A stretch of 64,000 nt of DNA from Nitrospira sp. (GCA_022226935.1 CP092081.1:1932416-1996415); one strand, 5' to 3'; positions 25,112 through 34,903 are shown, numbered from the stretch's first letter. A program made the numbers and translations. Notes: a model not told the origin generated them from the letters alone.

Positions 25112-26953
25112 TTACGAGCTTTGCACGGTCTGCGTGCGCTTCTCGTCCAGCTCCGCCCAGCGGGCATAGAGCCGCTCCACTTCAGCCTGCGCCGCCACCA
25201 AGGCCTCGCTACGCGCCTGTAATTCTGCGGCATCCGACACCACCGCCGGATCCTGCAGGGCATCCTGGCAGCTCGCGACCAGCTCTTCTGCTTTCAGAAT
25301 ACTGTCTTCGATCGTGCCCCATTCCTTCTGTTCCCGATAACTGAGTTTCTTAGGCTTGCGAAGCGTCGCTGTTTCTGCCACTTCGTTGGGTGTAGCGCTC
25401 TCCTTGTTTGGGCCAGTTTCGGACTCGGTGGCCCGTTCTTGCGCGCTTTCCCACTGGGCATAATCGGCAAACCATTCGAGGCGACCGGTGCCGTCCAAGG
25501 CCAGCAGGATGGTTGAGACACGATCCAGCAACCACCGATCATGGGTGACGAGCACCAGCACGCCGGCGAATTCGAGCAGACTGTCTTCCAGCACATCCAG
25601 CGTCGGAATATCCAAATCGTTGGTCGGCTCGTCGAGAATGAGCAGGTCGGCCGGTTGCAACATCAGTTGGGCGATCAGCAATCGTGCCTGTTCACCGCCC
25701 GAAAGTCGGGAGACCGGAAGGTCGAGCTGTTCGGGCCGAAAGAGAAAGCGTTTCGCCCAAGACGCGAGATGGACTGAGCGGCCCTGGTAGACGATCGCAT
25801 CGCCGCCTGAAGGCGCCAGCGCCCGCCGTAGCGGAGCCTCTTGATCCAGTGATTCACGGTGTTGTTCGAAGGAGACGATGCGCAACCCCTCTGCGCGCAC
25901 AATCGAGCCTGAGTCTGGTTCCAGCGTGCCGGCGAGTAATCGAAGCAGAGTGGTCTTCCCGCTGCCGTTCGGGCCAAGAAGGCCCAGGCGTTGGCCAGGA
26001 CCGAGGAGCAGATCCAGATTCGTGACGACGGGCTTCTCGTTGAAGCGCTTCGTGACCTCTTTCGTGACCAGCAGTTGTTTCGACTTTCGCCCCGAGGCGG
26101 AAAAGTCGATGCCGATCGACGACTGCGCGGCGCGGGATTCGACCTGGTCGAGTTCCTCGATGAGTTTGCCGGCCGACTGAATGCGGCCCTTTGCTTTGGT
26201 GGTGCGGGCTTTGGGCCCTCTGCGCAGCCATTCCACTTCGCGCCGAACACGATTGGCCAGTGACGATTGATAGTCCGCTTGCACCTGGAGTGCGGCATCG
26301 CGTTGTTCTAAAAAGTCGCTGTAGCGGCCCTTGGCTTCAAAGCGGCCTTCGGGGTAACAACGGTTGAGTTCCACCATGCGCGTGGCAATCGACTCTAAAA
26401 ATCGGCGGTCGTGACTGATGACGAGAAAGGCCTTGGCGCGGTTCTTCAGCAGTCGCTCCAGCCAAAGAATGCCCTCGACATCCAAATGGTTGGTCGGCTC
26501 GTCCATGAGCAGCACGTCTGGCTCGAGCAGCAAGGCCTGGGTGATGGCCAGTCGCTTGCGCCAGCCTCCCGAAAGGGTGTCGACAGAATGTTCTGGATCG
26601 GGAAAGGTGCCGATGCTCAGGGCCCGGGCGATAAGGCCGCCTTCTTCGTGAGGATCACGACCGGCATCCGTGAGGGTTTGTTGGAGGACATGTTCGATGC
26701 TCGAGCCGGCAGGAAAGCTTGGCTCTTGCGGGACATATCCCACGCGGGTATGACCACGTACGGTGCGTGTGCCTTGGTCAGGCGATTCGAGACCGGCCAG
26801 GATTTTCAGCAGGGTGGATTTGCCGGACCCGTTTGGGCCGATCAGGCCGACATGGTCACCTTCGCATAAGGCCAGAGTGAGATTGCTAAAGAGGGCTCGC
26901 ACCCCATAGCTCTTACTGATCGATTCGCAGCTCAATAGAATATTGGGGGCCAT
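25112..26953 (-). CDS. uup: ABC-F ATPase, Uup type
   Basis: This 613-residue soluble protein has two ABC domains: Walker A GPNGSGKSTLLKIL and GPNGSGKTTLLRLL, signatures LSGGWRKRLAITQ and LSGGEQARLLIAQ, Walker B LLMDEPTNHLD and LILDEPTNDLDIPTLDVLE. The last motif and the C-terminal coiled coil (ILKAEELVASCQDALQ...ELQARSEALVAAQAEVERLYARWAELD) are typical of Uup. ABC-F proteins bind the ribosome or branched DNA structures and have no membrane part. The start at 26953 (MAPNILLSCESISKSYG) fits the family; the open frame extends 97 codons further upstream without similarity. Confidence 0.92.
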   Translation of the reverse strand: MAPNILLSCESISKSYGVRALFSNLTLALCEGDHVGLIGPNGSGKSTLLKILAGLESPDQGTRTVRGHTRVGYVPQEPSFPAGSSIEHVLQQTLTDAGRDPHEEGGLIARALSIGTFPDPEHSVDTLSGGWRKRLAITQALLLEPDVLLMDEPTNHLDVEGILWLERLLKNRAKAFLVISHDRRFLESIATRMVELNRCYPEGRFEAKGRYSDFLEQRDAALQVQADYQSSLANRVRREVEWLRRGPKARTTKAKGRIQSAGKLIEELDQVESRAAQSSIGIDFSASGRKSKQLLVTKEVTKRFNEKPVVTNLDLLLGPGQRLGLLGPNGSGKTTLLRLLAGTLEPDSGSIVRAEGLRIVSFEQHRESLDQEAPLRRALAPSGGDAIVYQGRSVHLASWAKRFLFRPEQLDLPVSRLSGGEQARLLIAQLMLQPADLLILDEPTNDLDIPTLDVLEDSLLEFAGVLVLVTHDRWLLDRVSTILLALDGTGRLEWFADYAQWESAQERATESETGPNKESATPNEVAETATLRKPKKLSYREQKEWGTIEDSILKAEELVASCQDALQDPAVVSDAAELQARSEALVAAQAEVERLYARWAELDEKRTQTVQSS

Positions 26954-27077
26954 ACCCGAACGACCTCTCGAGACAGTGAAAGCGTGCAGTATACGGTGTG
27001 GGGAGGGCCAAGGGCTAGCGGCAGGGGTGCCGCCTCCAGTGGTAAGTCGACGTCGATAGAAACGGCGAGCGCAATGA

Positions 27078-27413
27078 TTAATGAGCGGTCTTGGCGCGTC
27101 CCGTGCGGAGCCGATGCTGAAAGCAGGTGGGGCAGAGATGGTAACCGCCCTGTGTCGACGTATGAAACGACTCCATCTTAGCGGTGCCGCAATCAAAGCA
27201 GCGAACGTGGCTGACGAGGGTGCGGGGCAGGGGAGGTGCCACATCGATGCGCTGAAGTTGATCGTGGAGCCGACGAACGGAGCGGTGAATGTTCAGGAGG
27301 AGGGGCTGCACGCTGGTGGCGGCGCCGGGAATCGAGGTTTCCAATCGTAAAAGTTGCTCCCGGAATGAACCGCGTTCTTCCTGCTGCTCTTCGCTGCCCG
27401 ATCCTGTCACCAT
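27078..27413 (-). CDS. Hypothetical zinc-ribbon protein
   Basis: This 111-residue protein has a helical N-terminal half (FREQLLRLETSIPG...NIHRSVRRLHDQLQRID) and a C-terminal CFDC...CPTC ribbon (VRCFDCGTAKMESFHTSTQGGYHLCPTCFQHRL). I start it at ATG 27413 with GGAGGG upstream. No enzyme motif is visible. It lies between uup and glnS on the same strand. Confidence 0.65.
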   Translation of the reverse strand: MVTGSGSEEQQEERGSFREQLLRLETSIPGAATSVQPLLLNIHRSVRRLHDQLQRIDVAPPLPRTLVSHVRCFDCGTAKMESFHTSTQGGYHLCPTCFQHRLRTGRAKTAH

Positions 27414-27563
27414 CAGTGTCCCTCCAGTTTCGGGGAATGGATTCACGACCTGCGTGAGGCGTGATTGTCGTTCATCGGCACGTGAGGGTGCAAGGCGGCA
27501 GAAGGCTGGCGCCCCAGTACTTTGCGTGGGAATTGGGGCTGATATAAAGGCCGAACGGGCCGG

Positions 27564-29267
27564 TCAACGCGGGGTGTGGGATTTCTCGATCTTGGCCCAG
27601 GCGTCCTTGAGCGTGACGGTGCGGTTGAAGACCAGCTTGTTCGGCGCAGAATCGGGGTCGGCACAAAAGTAGCCGACGCGTTCAAACTGGACGCTGGTGC
27701 CGGGAGCGATCGAGGCCAGGCTGGGCTCGACTTTGCACGACGGCAGCCGTTCCAGCGAACGAGGATTCAAGTGTTGCGTCCAATCCTGATCGGCAGGAAT
27801 CTTGGCCGGATCCGTGAGCATGAGACTTTCGTAGAGCCGTATTTCCGCGTCGACGGCATGGCTGGCCGACACCCAGTGGATCGTCGCCTTCACCTTTCGT
27901 TGCGCCTGCGCTCCGCCGCTCTTGGTTTCGGGATCGTAGGTGCAGCGGAGTTCCGTGATCTCGCCGGTGGCCGGATCCTTCACGACGCCGACGCAGGTGA
28001 TGATGTAGGCATACCGTAATCGGACTTCGCGTCCAGGTGCGAGGCGGAAGAATTGCTTGGGCGGATCTTCTTTGAAATCTTCCTGGTCGATGTACAGCAC
28101 GCGGGAAAAGGGCAACTGACGTGTGCCTGCGGACGGATCTTCCGGATTGTTGACGGCATCGAGCTGTTCAACGTGTCCCTCGGGATAGTTTTCGATCACG
28201 AGGCGCAAGGGCCGAAGCACGGCCATCACACGAGGCGCGCGCTTGTTCAGGTCTTCGCGGACAAAGTGTTCTAGCAGCTGCATTTCGACGATGGCATCTC
28301 GTTTCGCCACGCCGATGGCGTCGCAAAATGCGCGCAGCGCTTCAGGGGTGAAGCCGCGTCGGCGAAGTCCCTTGAGCGTGGGGAGGCGGGGATCGTCCCA
28401 GCCGTTGACTAATTTGCGTTCGACGAGATCGAGTAATTTACGCTTGCTCATGACCGTGAAGGTGACATTGAGCCGGGCAAATTCAATTTGCTGGGGCCGC
28501 TGAGGTGTGTCGCATTGTGCCACGACCCAGTCGTAGAGTGGTCGATGGTCTTCGAATTCCAAGGTGCAGATCGAGTGGGTGATACCTTCAATCGCATCAG
28601 ACAGCGGATGGGCGAAATCGTAAGCGGGGTAGATACACCAGGTCGTGCCCGTGCGGTAGTGCGCCACATGCCGGATGCGGTACAGCACCGGATCGCGAAG
28701 ATTGATGTTTGGCGAGGCCATGTCGATCTTGGCACGGAGCACATGGGCGCCGTCGGGAAATTCCCCTGCTCGCATCCGCTTGAACAGATCCAAGTTCTCG
28801 TCGATGCTGCGGGTACGATGCGGGCTGGGCTGTCCCGGTTCCGTAAGGGTTCCGCGATATCGACGCATGTCGTCGGCGGTGAGGCTATCGACGTACGCGA
28901 GGCCTTTCTTGATGAGGACGACGGCAAAGTCATAGAGCCGCTCGAAGTAGTCGGACGCGAAAAACATCTTGTCATGCCAGTCGAACCCCAGCCAGCGGAC
29001 ATCTTCTTGAATCGCCTGCACGTATTCAGGATCTTCTGTCGTCGGGTTCGTATCATCCATGCGGAGATGGCAGATCCCGCCCGGTTGCTCGTTGGCAATG
29101 CCGAAGTTGAGGCAAATCGACTTAGCATGGCCGATATGGAGGTAGCCGTTCGGTTCCGGCGGAAAGCGAGTCACCACTCGGCCGCCATGTTTGCCTGCGG
29201 CACGATCGGCTGCAACCATGTCACGAATGAAGTCTGAGCGTGTCGGAGGTTCTGGCGTGTTGGACAT
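27564..29267 (-). CDS. glnS: Glutaminyl-tRNA synthetase
   Basis: This 567-residue class I synthetase has the HIGH motif [23 protein letters not shown], the DDTNP segment and the KMSKS-like [10 protein letters not shown]. It ends in the beta-barrel anticodon domain typical of GlnRS ([30 protein letters not shown]). It charges tRNA-Gln directly. The start at 29267 is the family start; the frame continues 18 codons upstream. It lies beside both tRNA-Gln genes and gltX. Many bacteria lack GlnRS and use GatCAB, so it is a horizontally spread trait. Confidence 0.96.
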   Translation of the reverse strand: MSNTPEPPTRSDFIRDMVAADRAAGKHGGRVVTRFPPEPNGYLHIGHAKSICLNFGIANEQPGGICHLRMDDTNPTTEDPEYVQAIQEDVRWLGFDWHDKMFFASDYFERLYDFAVVLIKKGLAYVDSLTADDMRRYRGTLTEPGQPSPHRTRSIDENLDLFKRMRAGEFPDGAHVLRAKIDMASPNINLRDPVLYRIRHVAHYRTGTTWCIYPAYDFAHPLSDAIEGITHSICTLEFEDHRPLYDWVVAQCDTPQRPQQIEFARLNVTFTVMSKRKLLDLVERKLVNGWDDPRLPTLKGLRRRGFTPEALRAFCDAIGVAKRDAIVEMQLLEHFVREDLNKRAPRVMAVLRPLRLVIENYPEGHVEQLDAVNNPEDPSAGTRQLPFSRVLYIDQEDFKEDPPKQFFRLAPGREVRLRYAYIITCVGVVKDPATGEITELRCTYDPETKSGGAQAQRKVKATIHWVSASHAVDAEIRLYESLMLTDPAKIPADQDWTQHLNPRSLERLPSCKVEPSLASIAPGTSVQFERVGYFCADPDSAPNKLVFNRTVTLKDAWAKIEKSHTPR

Positions 29268-29462
29268 ACTGGGCGCGATTCCGTCGAGTTGCCGATGATG
29301 AAACGCGAATGGTTCTATCACAGAACGGCGGGGTGGGAGAAGGGGGATTGAGGTGCGGCCTGTGCCGAGTCGATTTTCTCTGGATCGATGAGGATGAGTA
29401 TTTTAGAATCACTTTTTTATGGCAGGTGCCTTGATGTGTGGAGATTCAGTGAGGGGGATTGG

Positions 29463-30611
29463 ATGATGCGTGGTCAACGGATGCTTCTGGTGCTTGTGGT
29501 GCTGCTTGGCATGGGCGGAATGGATTGGGTCCAAGCGGAGCCGCCGTCCTCACCTGAATCCTGTCGCTCCCAGCCATTTGAGGCCAAGATGGAATGCTAC
29601 CAGCAGCACGTGGAAACGGTGTTGCATGCCGAGGGTACTGAGGTGGCGTTGACGGCTCTCGAGGAGATCACGAAACAGGATCCTGAGGCGCTACGCGAGG
29701 CGCATCCGCTGGTACACCATATCGGCCAGCAATCATTCACACGGTATGGTACGGCGCCGCTCGCCATGTCGCATTGCCGGGATGTGTTTTGGTCTGGTTG
29801 CTACCATGGCGTCCTGCAGGCTTTTCTGAGCAGTCTGCCCGCGGTGGAGCCGGAGCATATTTTGCCCCTCTGCCCCATCAGCGAAACGGTGTCGGCCTAT
29901 TCGTTTCAGCGGTACAACTGCCTTCATGGGTTGGGCCATGGCCTGACCATTCAATTTCGCTACGATGTGCTGAAGAGTCTGGCGTTTTGTGACGCCTTGC
30001 CGGGGAGCTGGGACCGCGAATCGTGTTATGGCGGCGTGTTCATGGAGAACATCGTCACGTTTCAGCAAGCCCGCCGCGCGCAACCGGCCAGTGGGCATCA
30101 TCACCATGAGGCGACCAGTTTTCTGAATCCTCAGGACCTGTTGTATCCCTGCTCGGTCTTGACAGAAAAGTATCTGCGCGCCTGTTACCTGATGCAGACA
30201 TCCGCAGTGCTGACCTTCCTGAATTACGACTTCGCGCAGGCGTTCACGCAATGCGCTCGAGTGGAAGGGGAGCATCAGACGACCTGCTATCGAAGTCTAG
30301 GGCGTGATATCAGCGGGTACACGTTGCGCGATGCCCAGCAGGTCAATGCCTTGTGCCGGCTGGGCCAGGGCGATCAGGTCAAGCAATGTTTCATCGGTGC
30401 GGTGAAGGACTTCATCCTGACCGACGCGAATCCCGATCCCGGCCTCGCGTTGTGCCGCAGCCTGGATGGCCCCTTCAAACGAGATTGCTATGCCACCGTG
30501 GGTGAAATGGTGGTGCCCCTGTTCGACGATCAGAAGAAACGTGTGCAGGCTTGCCATCGCGGAGAAAACGAATATGTCGATGCGTGCCTCGCCAGCGCCA
30601 CGGCGTTCTAG
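29463..30611 (+). CDS. Exported protein with repeated cysteine pairs
   Basis: The 382-residue protein has a signal peptide (MLLVLVVLLGMGGMDWVQA) and a chain of helix-like repeats, each with two cysteines 9-14 residues apart and the second usually followed by Tyr or Phe. Examples are CDALPGSWDRESCY, CSVLTEKYLRACY, CARVEGEHQTTCY, CRLGQGDQVKQCF and CRSLDGPFKRDCY. Conserved-looking histidines occur at VHHIGQQSF, MSHCRD and CLHGLGHGL. Each pair probably forms a disulfide in the periplasm or outside the cell. I do not recognise the family. GTGAGGGGG precedes the ATG at 29463. It stands alone. Confidence 0.75.
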   Translation: MMRGQRMLLVLVVLLGMGGMDWVQAEPPSSPESCRSQPFEAKMECYQQHVETVLHAEGTEVALTALEEITKQDPEALREAHPLVHHIGQQSFTRYGTAPLAMSHCRDVFWSGCYHGVLQAFLSSLPAVEPEHILPLCPISETVSAYSFQRYNCLHGLGHGLTIQFRYDVLKSLAFCDALPGSWDRESCYGGVFMENIVTFQQARRAQPASGHHHHEATSFLNPQDLLYPCSVLTEKYLRACYLMQTSAVLTFLNYDFAQAFTQCARVEGEHQTTCYRSLGRDISGYTLRDAQQVNALCRLGQGDQVKQCFIGAVKDFILTDANPDPGLALCRSLDGPFKRDCYATVGEMVVPLFDDQKKRVQACHRGENEYVDACLASATAF

Positions 30612-30754
30612 TTACCGGCCGATCTCACTTCCTTTTCGGCTGGCCTTCCTCAACAACCGTCTAGGGTAAGCGCGAGCTGCTTCTATCGGATTCAGGTTCG
30701 GATGCCTGACCCTCCTGATCGCGTATGTCTTCATGTGCCAGTGAGCTAGCCCGA

Positions 30755-31168
30755 TTAGGCAACCGGTGGCGCCGGCAATTGGATGACGTGGAAGTCTTTT
30801 TGCGCGATCACACGGCTGTTCATGCGCAAGCGAAACTCGTAACGACCGGGAGCGGGAAACAGCAGCGTGGGAATGTTGATGCCGAAATCAGCAATCTGCA
30901 GCCGATCGTGGATGGCGATGTCGGGAAGTGAGGCGCGGCAGACCAACTGATCGGTGTTCACATACACCAGATCGATCTCCAGGTGATACGTCCCCTCCGC
31001 ATCGGTCAGGCAAAAGTACAAGCCCAATTGATGATGCTGAAACGGAAAGGTCACGGCCTGCAGATGGGTGAAGATGCCGATCAGGGATTTCTTCTTGGTG
31101 AGGCTGTCTTCGATGACACTGTCACAGACCAGGAAGGCTTGAATACTGGGATTCGGACTGCCAGTCAT
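30755..31168 (-). CDS. Hypothetical protein, possibly DUF6941-like
   Basis: This 137-residue soluble protein has IQAFLVCDSVIEDSLTKKKSLIGIFTHLQAVTFPF and a beta-rich remainder (YHLEIDLVYVN, FPAPGRYEFRLRMNSRVIAQKDFHVIQL). The opening resembles small DUF6941-type proteins of unknown role; I am not certain of the family. It lies 15 nt downstream of another unknown gene on the same strand, so they are probably co-transcribed. Confidence 0.6.
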   Translation of the reverse strand: MTGSPNPSIQAFLVCDSVIEDSLTKKKSLIGIFTHLQAVTFPFQHHQLGLYFCLTDAEGTYHLEIDLVYVNTDQLVCRASLPDIAIHDRLQIADFGINIPTLLFPAPGRYEFRLRMNSRVIAQKDFHVIQLPAPPVA

Positions 31169-31183
31169 ATGATCCGGCCGGCA

Positions 31184-31708
31184 TCAGCCGAGCACTGCCG
31201 TACCGCCGCGCGCTTCGAATACATCTCCGAACAGGGTATGTGTGGAGCCGATCCGGCAGAAGTGCGAGGTGATTTCGATGAGTTGGCCGCGGTGAGAATA
31301 AAATTTGCCCGTCGCCACATGAATCTTTTCGCCGGGCGCCACCGCTGCCTCCAAAACCGTGTCGCCGGTTTCCTGATCCGTCACCTTGAGCCAGGGAAGA
31401 TTGGGAAACAGGGTCGGCGGCGAGTCGCTCGTGTTGAGCGAAAAGCGATTGCCATCGTTGAACGCCCACCGATTGCGGCGGAGATGCGCCACATGGTTGC
31501 CGCTGCCGTCATATAAATCGATCGTCAGCAGAATGCGATCGTGTTCCGGTGCCAGTTCCAAGACGAGTTGTTCCTTGCCCTGAACCCGGATCACGCCATT
31601 GGTATTGCGGAAGATGTTTGAGCCGAGCCGAATCTCCAAGCTGTGTTTGTGCCGCTCCGATTCGGCCTCGTGGGGAGGATGTGATGCATCAGGTTTGCGT
31701 AGTTCCAT
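31184..31708 (-). CDS. Hypothetical beta-rich protein
   Basis: This protein of about 174 residues starts at ATG 31708 (MELRKPDASHPP). It is strand-rich (LEIRLGSNIFRNTNGVIRVQGKEQLVLEL, DRILLTIDLYDGSGNHVAHLRRNRWAFND, VLEAAVAPGEKIHVATGKFYSHRG). The pattern resembles a small beta-sandwich or beta-helix fold, but no family is recognised. It is probably the first gene of a pair with the DUF6941-like protein. The ribosome site is poor, so the start is uncertain. Confidence 0.55.
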   Translation of the reverse strand: MELRKPDASHPPHEAESERHKHSLEIRLGSNIFRNTNGVIRVQGKEQLVLELAPEHDRILLTIDLYDGSGNHVAHLRRNRWAFNDGNRFSLNTSDSPPTLFPNLPWLKVTDQETGDTVLEAAVAPGEKIHVATGKFYSHRGQLIEITSHFCRIGSTHTLFGDVFEARGGTAVLG

Positions 31709-31833
31709 GCGTAGAAATCTAGTGCGAGCTGAGGACCGGTTGGGCAATGCATTCGGCCAGAGGTGCCGGCCTGAGCAAGTCGGATGCAAGGTAGGCCCTT
31801 AACAGGGCGCTGTCAAGTCTGTTCTAGCGGTGC

Positions 31834-32268
31834 CTAGGGGGTTGCGGGGCCTTCACGGTCGTCGGAATCGGTGGCCGTCACGCAGACGGTCACGTCCTGT
31901 TCCGCTTGGCTCGGCACGGGGATCATGATCACCTGAGAAACGGCTGCCCCGCCGGTCTTTTGTGACGCCGGCACAACCTTGGCGATCACGGGCCCATCCC
32001 CGGCATTATAGTAAATGGTGGTGTAGGCCAGGTTGGTCAACGGTTTGCCGTCCGTGCCGGTGGTAGGCTCGGTGTAGGCGACGGTAATAGTGGATTTGGG
32101 CGGCTTCACGCGCACTTTGGTCGTGCTGCCGCACTTCGTCCAGGCGCTGGAATAGGGTGGAGCGATGGTGCCTTCAAGAAAGCTGGCCCCGCAGCCGGCC
32201 AACGTGAGCAGGGCGGGAAGCAGGCCCGCAACAAGAACGCTTCTATATTGGAAATAACGACTGTGCAT
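31834..32268 (-). CDS. Lipoprotein with a fibronectin-III-like domain
   Basis: This 144-residue protein has a signal peptide ending in the lipobox LLTLAGC (SVLVAGLLPALLTLAGCGASFLEG). A single beta-sandwich follows that looks like FnIII: TITVAYTEPTTGTDGKPLTNLAYTTIYYNAG through VTVCVTATDSDDREGPATP. I start it at ATG 32268, where the signal begins. It should be anchored to a membrane and face the periplasm or surface. Function unknown. Confidence 0.7.
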   Translation of the reverse strand: MHSRYFQYRSVLVAGLLPALLTLAGCGASFLEGTIAPPYSSAWTKCGSTTKVRVKPPKSTITVAYTEPTTGTDGKPLTNLAYTTIYYNAGDGPVIAKVVPASQKTGGAAVSQVIMIPVPSQAEQDVTVCVTATDSDDREGPATP

Positions 32269-32435
32269 CCGTGTACTGTAGGCTAATTCACATGGCTCTG
32301 CAAGCAGAGTGGTTGATCTATCCGTGCCTGCCTTTTGCGACAACTCGAGGTCGTTCTCTCTGACTTGCCGTTTGAAAAGCCAAAACTTGCTATGGTACAG
32401 TCCGATTCTTTCCGCTGCAGTTGGACTACCTCTCC

Positions 32436-32513
32436 GGTCCCATCGTCTAGCTTGGCCTAGGACGGAGCCCTCTCAAGGCTCAGACACGGGTTCAAATCCC
32501 GTTGGGACCACCA
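32436..32513 (+). tRNA. tRNA-Glu(CTC)
   Basis: Acceptor GGTCCCA/TGGGACC, D-arm GTC..GAC, anticodon stem GAGCC/GGCTC with loop CTCTCAA (anticodon CTC), T-arm CGGG TTCAAAT CCCG, and CCA encoded. T-rich sequence (ACCTTTCCCC) follows. Confidence 0.95.
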
Positions 32514-33159
32514 ACCTTTCCCCGGATCTTCTGCGGAATTGCCAATCCTCCTGACTTCAACCTCCTTTCGGGTCAGAGCCTTATAGAAAAGGCCTAGGAA
32601 ATATTCGGCGCCATATACGTAGGTTGAGCGCCCTCACTGCATCGCGTGTCATGTTCCAGCTGCGGTCGCCAAGGCCGTTTCTGCGTGATCATCGAACCGA
32701 CTTCTTGAAAGGAGCGCTGTCGCATCACGGCAAAAGCCTTCTTGCCCGCTTCTTTCGCGATAATCTTTATCGTGTCAGCGTTGTCGTGGTCACCATGCTC
32801 GTCGGATGATTCGAGGACATACTTAGAGACGTCGTCCTTTCCCCCGCGGCGCCCTTTCAATGAGCGTGCGCTCCCCAAGACGAGCGATTCTGCACCGTCC
32901 GCACACTATGATTCTGCACAGAACATTTGGTGCAGCACTACGACAACGGTCTATTTTAGGAGCCCCATGCTGTCCGTTCTTCGCGGTGATGCTTGCAGGA
33001 TGCTGCAGTGTTTGTAGAGATTCGAAGTGAACTGCGGCGGGCAAGGATATTGCGTACATCAGTGGCGTAAAGTTGTGTCCCTCCCATGACAATGAGAGCA
33101 AGGATGTTTGCTGAAACCTCCACGTCACGAATAAATTCTGAACCGCAGGTTCGGTGGTG
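32514..33159. other. Gene-poor gap
   Basis: I find no convincing gene in these 646 bases. A 94-codon minus-strand frame at 32594-32878 has no family similarity or ribosome site and may be noise or a decayed gene. A perfect dyad GAACC-GCA-GGTTC at 33140-33152 sits just before the regulator start. Confidence 0.4.
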
Positions 33160-34749
33160 ATGACGGCAGTTCATCGCCGGTATCACGCCTTGCTTGAAGT
33201 CTCCAATGTGCTGAATTCGCAGCGCAAGATGGACAGCCTTTGGCAAGCCTGTACGGAGTGCATCAAGGAGGTCGTTCCGTGGGAACGAGCCGGAGTTCTG
33301 CTCTATGCGCCCGAGGAAGATGGGTTTCGGTTCCACGCCCTTGAGACCAACATGCCGAAGCGGGTGCTCCAGCGCGGCACCATTATTCCGAGAACCGGCA
33401 GTGCGGTGGGATGGGTCTATGACCGCCGTGCGGTCCATGTTCGGCCGGACCTGCAACAACAGCAAGTGTTCATCGAAGATCATTACTATGTGCAAGAAGG
33501 TCTCGGCCGGATGGTGAACCTCCCGCTCCTGGCTCGCGGGAATTGCCTGGGCACCCTCAATATCGGGAGTGTGGCCTCGGGCGAGCCGGATGCCGAGACG
33601 CTGGAGTTTTTACGTCAGGTTGCGATCCAAGTTGCGCTCGCCATCGAGAATGTCCAGGCCTATGAACAATTGACCCAACTGAGTCAGCAGCTTGCCAAGC
33701 AGAATGCCTATTTGACGGAGGAGATTAAGCAGGAATGCAACTTCGGATTGTTGGTCGGCAAAAGTAAGATTCTTAGTAAGGTGTTGGCACAAATTCAAGC
33801 GGTGGCCGCGACATCGACCACCGTGCTGATCATGGGCGAGACCGGCACCGGAAAGGAATTGGTCGCGCGCGCGATCCATGAAAGCAGCTTGCGACGCAAC
33901 AAACCCTTTGTGCGGCTCAATTGCGCGGCCCTTCCGAGCGGCCTCGTGGAGAGCGAACTCTTCGGGCACGAGCGGGGGGCCTTTACGGGAGCGGTCCAGC
34001 GGCATCAGGGGCGGTTTGAATTGGCTCACGCGGGAACCCTTTTTCTCGACGAAATCGGGGAGATGCCGTTAGAGGTGCAGGCCAAACTTTTGCGTGTATT
34101 GGAAGATCACCAGGTCGATCGGGTGGGAGGAGCGAGGTCGGTCTCCGTGGATGTGCGCCTTATCGCGGCGACGAATGTGGATCTCGCTCAAGCTGTGGCG
34201 GACAGACGTTTTCGAGCAGACTTATATTATCGGCTGATGGTGTTTCCGATCACGCTGCCTCCCTTGCGAGATCGCAGCGAGGATATTCCGCTTCTGGCCC
34301 AGCATTTTCTCCAGCTCTGCCGGGTGAAGCTCAACCGGAGTGATGTCGTCTTCGATGACGAAGCCGTAACACGGTTGGCGAAGTATGATTGGCCCGGGAA
34401 TATCCGCGAACTCCAAAACGTCATTGAGCGAGCGGCGATCCTCGCTCCTACGCATCTCGTCGAGATCGACGAACGAGTGGTGATTCCTTCCCAAAGACAT
34501 GTGGCGGTCGCGGCACAGTCCGTCACGTTGCACGATTCCGAGCGTCAATACATCCATCATGTGCTCGAGCAAGCCGGGTGGCGGATTTACGGCCCGCTCG
34601 GGGCGGCAAACCGGTTAGGGATCAACCCCAGCACGCTACGCAGTCGCATGAAGAAGTTGGGCCTGTCACGACCCACGGCGCCGGCTCCATTCGAACATCT
34701 CCCTCCCTCATATCCCTCGGCCCCCGCGGAAAACCGTGATGCGGTGTGA
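33160..34749 (+). CDS. GAF-AAA+-Fis sigma54 enhancer-binding protein
   Basis: This regulator of about 529 residues has an N-terminal GAF sensor (about 5-170, RYHALLEVSNVLNSQRKMDSLW...). A sigma54-interaction AAA+ domain follows, with Walker A GETGTGKELVARAIHE, the intact GAFTGA loop, Walker B GTLFLDEIGEMP and ATNVDLAQAV. A C-terminal Fis-type helix-turn-helix ends it (AANRLGINPSTLRSRMKKLGLSRP). It resembles FhlA-type proteins; the GAF ligand is unknown. Start is ATG 33160 (or GTG 33154), with a weak ribosome site. Two paired-repeat elements and two sigma54-type promoters lie in the next 4 kb and are its likely targets. Confidence 0.93.
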   Translation: MTAVHRRYHALLEVSNVLNSQRKMDSLWQACTECIKEVVPWERAGVLLYAPEEDGFRFHALETNMPKRVLQRGTIIPRTGSAVGWVYDRRAVHVRPDLQQQQVFIEDHYYVQEGLGRMVNLPLLARGNCLGTLNIGSVASGEPDAETLEFLRQVAIQVALAIENVQAYEQLTQLSQQLAKQNAYLTEEIKQECNFGLLVGKSKILSKVLAQIQAVAATSTTVLIMGETGTGKELVARAIHESSLRRNKPFVRLNCAALPSGLVESELFGHERGAFTGAVQRHQGRFELAHAGTLFLDEIGEMPLEVQAKLLRVLEDHQVDRVGGARSVSVDVRLIAATNVDLAQAVADRRFRADLYYRLMVFPITLPPLRDRSEDIPLLAQHFLQLCRVKLNRSDVVFDDEAVTRLAKYDWPGNIRELQNVIERAAILAPTHLVEIDERVVIPSQRHVAVAAQSVTLHDSERQYIHHVLEQAGWRIYGPLGAANRLGINPSTLRSRMKKLGLSRPTAPAPFEHLPPSYPSAPAENRDAV

Positions 34750-34770
34750 AAAACCGCGAACAGTCACGAT
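34731..34770. promoter_or_regulatory. Paired upstream element (site 1) for the sigma54 regulator
   Basis: AAACCGTGA (34731-34739) and AAACCGCGAA (34751-34760) are exactly 20 bp apart. The second continues as ACAGTCACGAT, giving a partial dyad. The element overlaps the end of the regulator gene and ends 119 bp before the -24 GG at 34889. The same layout recurs at 37620-37659. Confidence 0.55.
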
Positions 34771-34887
34771 GGAAATGGCTTGAATGCCAATCCGGCGATA
34801 GCGCTTTCGCAGCGGCTTCATCATACGGCGCCGCTAACCTCTTGTCATTGCGCGGAATCCTCTCATGCCCCATCTCATGCCATCGAT

Positions 34888-34903
34888 GGGAACGCGACTT
34901 GCT
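34888..34903 (+). promoter_or_regulatory. sigma54-type promoter before hpnR
   Basis: GGGAACGCGACTTGCT has GG (34889-34890) and GC (34901-34902) separated by exactly 10 bp, with TTGCT intact. Transcription would start near 34914, about 95 nt before hpnR. Confidence 0.5.

Noticed and set aside
25112-27244. Uup protein extended upstream to 27244
   Set aside because: The 97 upstream codons encode low-complexity Arg/Ser/Pro sequence and overlap the zinc-ribbon gene; the family start and a ribosome site are at 26953.
32594-32878. Minus-strand 94-codon frame
   Set aside because: It has no ribosome site, no recognised family and a composition like the other shadows. It is retained only as a low-confidence note in the gap entry.
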